Positions 15,243 through 15,455 of a DNA stretch of 15,455 nucleotides are shown here, piece by piece. Location of the stretch: contig JAFGDA010000069.1 in the NCBI GenBank assembly GCA_016932375.1, positions 1-15,455 of the forward strand. The letters are read 5' to 3'. Position numbers and translations under genes: made by a program. How positions within the stretch are numbered: position 1 is the stretch's first letter; the number at the start of each line of letters is the position of its first letter. The DNA comes from Actinomycetota bacterium (GTDB lineage: Bacteria; Actinomycetota; Humimicrobiia; Humimicrobiales; Humimicrobiaceae). Under the pieces are notes generated by a model, which saw only the letters and a list, made by a program, of their open reading frames with translations, did not search any database and had not been told where the DNA came from.

Positions 15243-15294
15243 AAGAATAATTTTTTTTATTATGTTAAATATTCCAATTTATAATGTTGAAAAT

Positions 15295-15327
15295 TTAACA
15301 AATGATAATTGTAATCACATTTGTTAA
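15295..15327 (-). promoter_or_regulatory. 10-bp inverted repeat overlapping the transketolase operon promoter (candidate operator)
   Basis: On the plus strand TTAACAAATG (15295-15304) is exactly mirrored by CATTTGTTAA (15318-15327); arm centres are 23 bp apart, about two helical turns. The right arm overlaps the -10 box and the predicted start of transcription, the position of a classic repressor site. The core ATTTGTTWA is also in both arms of the 1818-1873 repeat and resembles half-sites described for ROK/XylR-type regulators, so the regulator may not be the LacI-type protein at the left edge. Confidence 0.6.
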
Positions 15328-15354
15328 TATATTACACCATACCATTTAAGTCAA
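15326..15354 (-). promoter_or_regulatory. Sigma-70-type promoter of the nine-gene minus-strand operon
   Basis: Read on the minus strand: TTGACT (15354-15349), a 17-base spacer, then TATATT (15331-15326). Each box differs from consensus by one base and the spacer is optimal. Transcription would start near 15319, leaving a leader of about 75 bases before the transketolase N gene. Confidence 0.7.
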
Positions 15355-15369
15355 GTGAATTAAAGTGAA

Positions 15370-15455
15370 GATACTGTCAAGTCTTTTGTGTAAATTCTTT
15401 TACAGGCTTATTCTCCCAAACTTTATTTAAATGGGACACCACCCCATAAATAATC
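15370..15455. mobile_element. Possible terminal region of an IS256-type insertion sequence (runs off right edge)
   Basis: GATACTGTCAAGTCTTTTGT and the following GTAAATTCTTTTACAGG look like terminal inverted repeats of IS256/mutator-type elements as I remember them. No transposase frame is visible before the window ends and no target duplication can be tested. On the minus strand the segment carries a perfect TTGACA (15380-15375) facing the operon, but without a suitably spaced -10 box. No gene is seen in 15243-15455. Confidence 0.3.

Overview
This 15.5-kb, AT-rich window (my impression is under 40% GC; not computed) looks like chromosomal sequence from an anaerobic or fermentative bacterium. 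The clues are lipoprotein substrate-binding proteins, strong AGGAGG-type ribosome binding sites, a corrinoid-dependent MttB-type methyltransferase, and sugar ABC transporters with no ATPase of their own. I cannot name the taxon. There are two converging gene sets, and almost everything concerns import and breakdown of a carbohydrate-like compound.

Plus-strand set (1-5100): the C-terminal part of a LacI-type repressor runs in from the left edge. A creatinase-like M24 protein that has lost most metal ligands follows directly. After a 220-base leader come a lipoprotein solute-binding protein, an intercistronic hairpin, and two inner-membrane permeases (TTG and GTG starts, 11-base overlap).

Minus-strand set (15354 down to 5180): a promoter resembling the sigma-70 consensus, overlapped by an inverted repeat, precedes nine genes in one direction: split transketolase (N and C halves), MttB-family methyltransferase, PfkB-family kinase, lipoprotein solute-binding protein, two permeases, an AgaS/FrlB-like SIS-domain protein, and a homoserine-dehydrogenase-like oxidoreductase with a C-terminal SAF domain. 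Several junctions overlap or are nearly abutting, suggesting one operon of about 10 kb. Between the binding-protein and permease genes lie a 13-bp hairpin and what appears to be a decayed, internally deleted group II intron of about 155 bases.

How it may work (inference): the transporter imports a sugar or sugar conjugate; the SIS protein isomerises, deaminates or deglycates it; the PfkB kinase phosphorylates it; the two-subunit transketolase moves a two-carbon unit from the resulting ketose phosphate into the pentose-phosphate pool; the SAF oxidoreductase and MttB-like protein act on a further, possibly methylated, part. No characterised operon that I know of has this combination. Both sets carry the same ATTTGTTWA half-site as inverted repeats in front of a transport or catabolic gene, so they may form one regulon. 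The right edge may hold the terminus of an IS256-type insertion sequence. No intergenic stretch exceeds 300 bases; the 79-base convergent gap at 5101-5179 shows no strong terminator.
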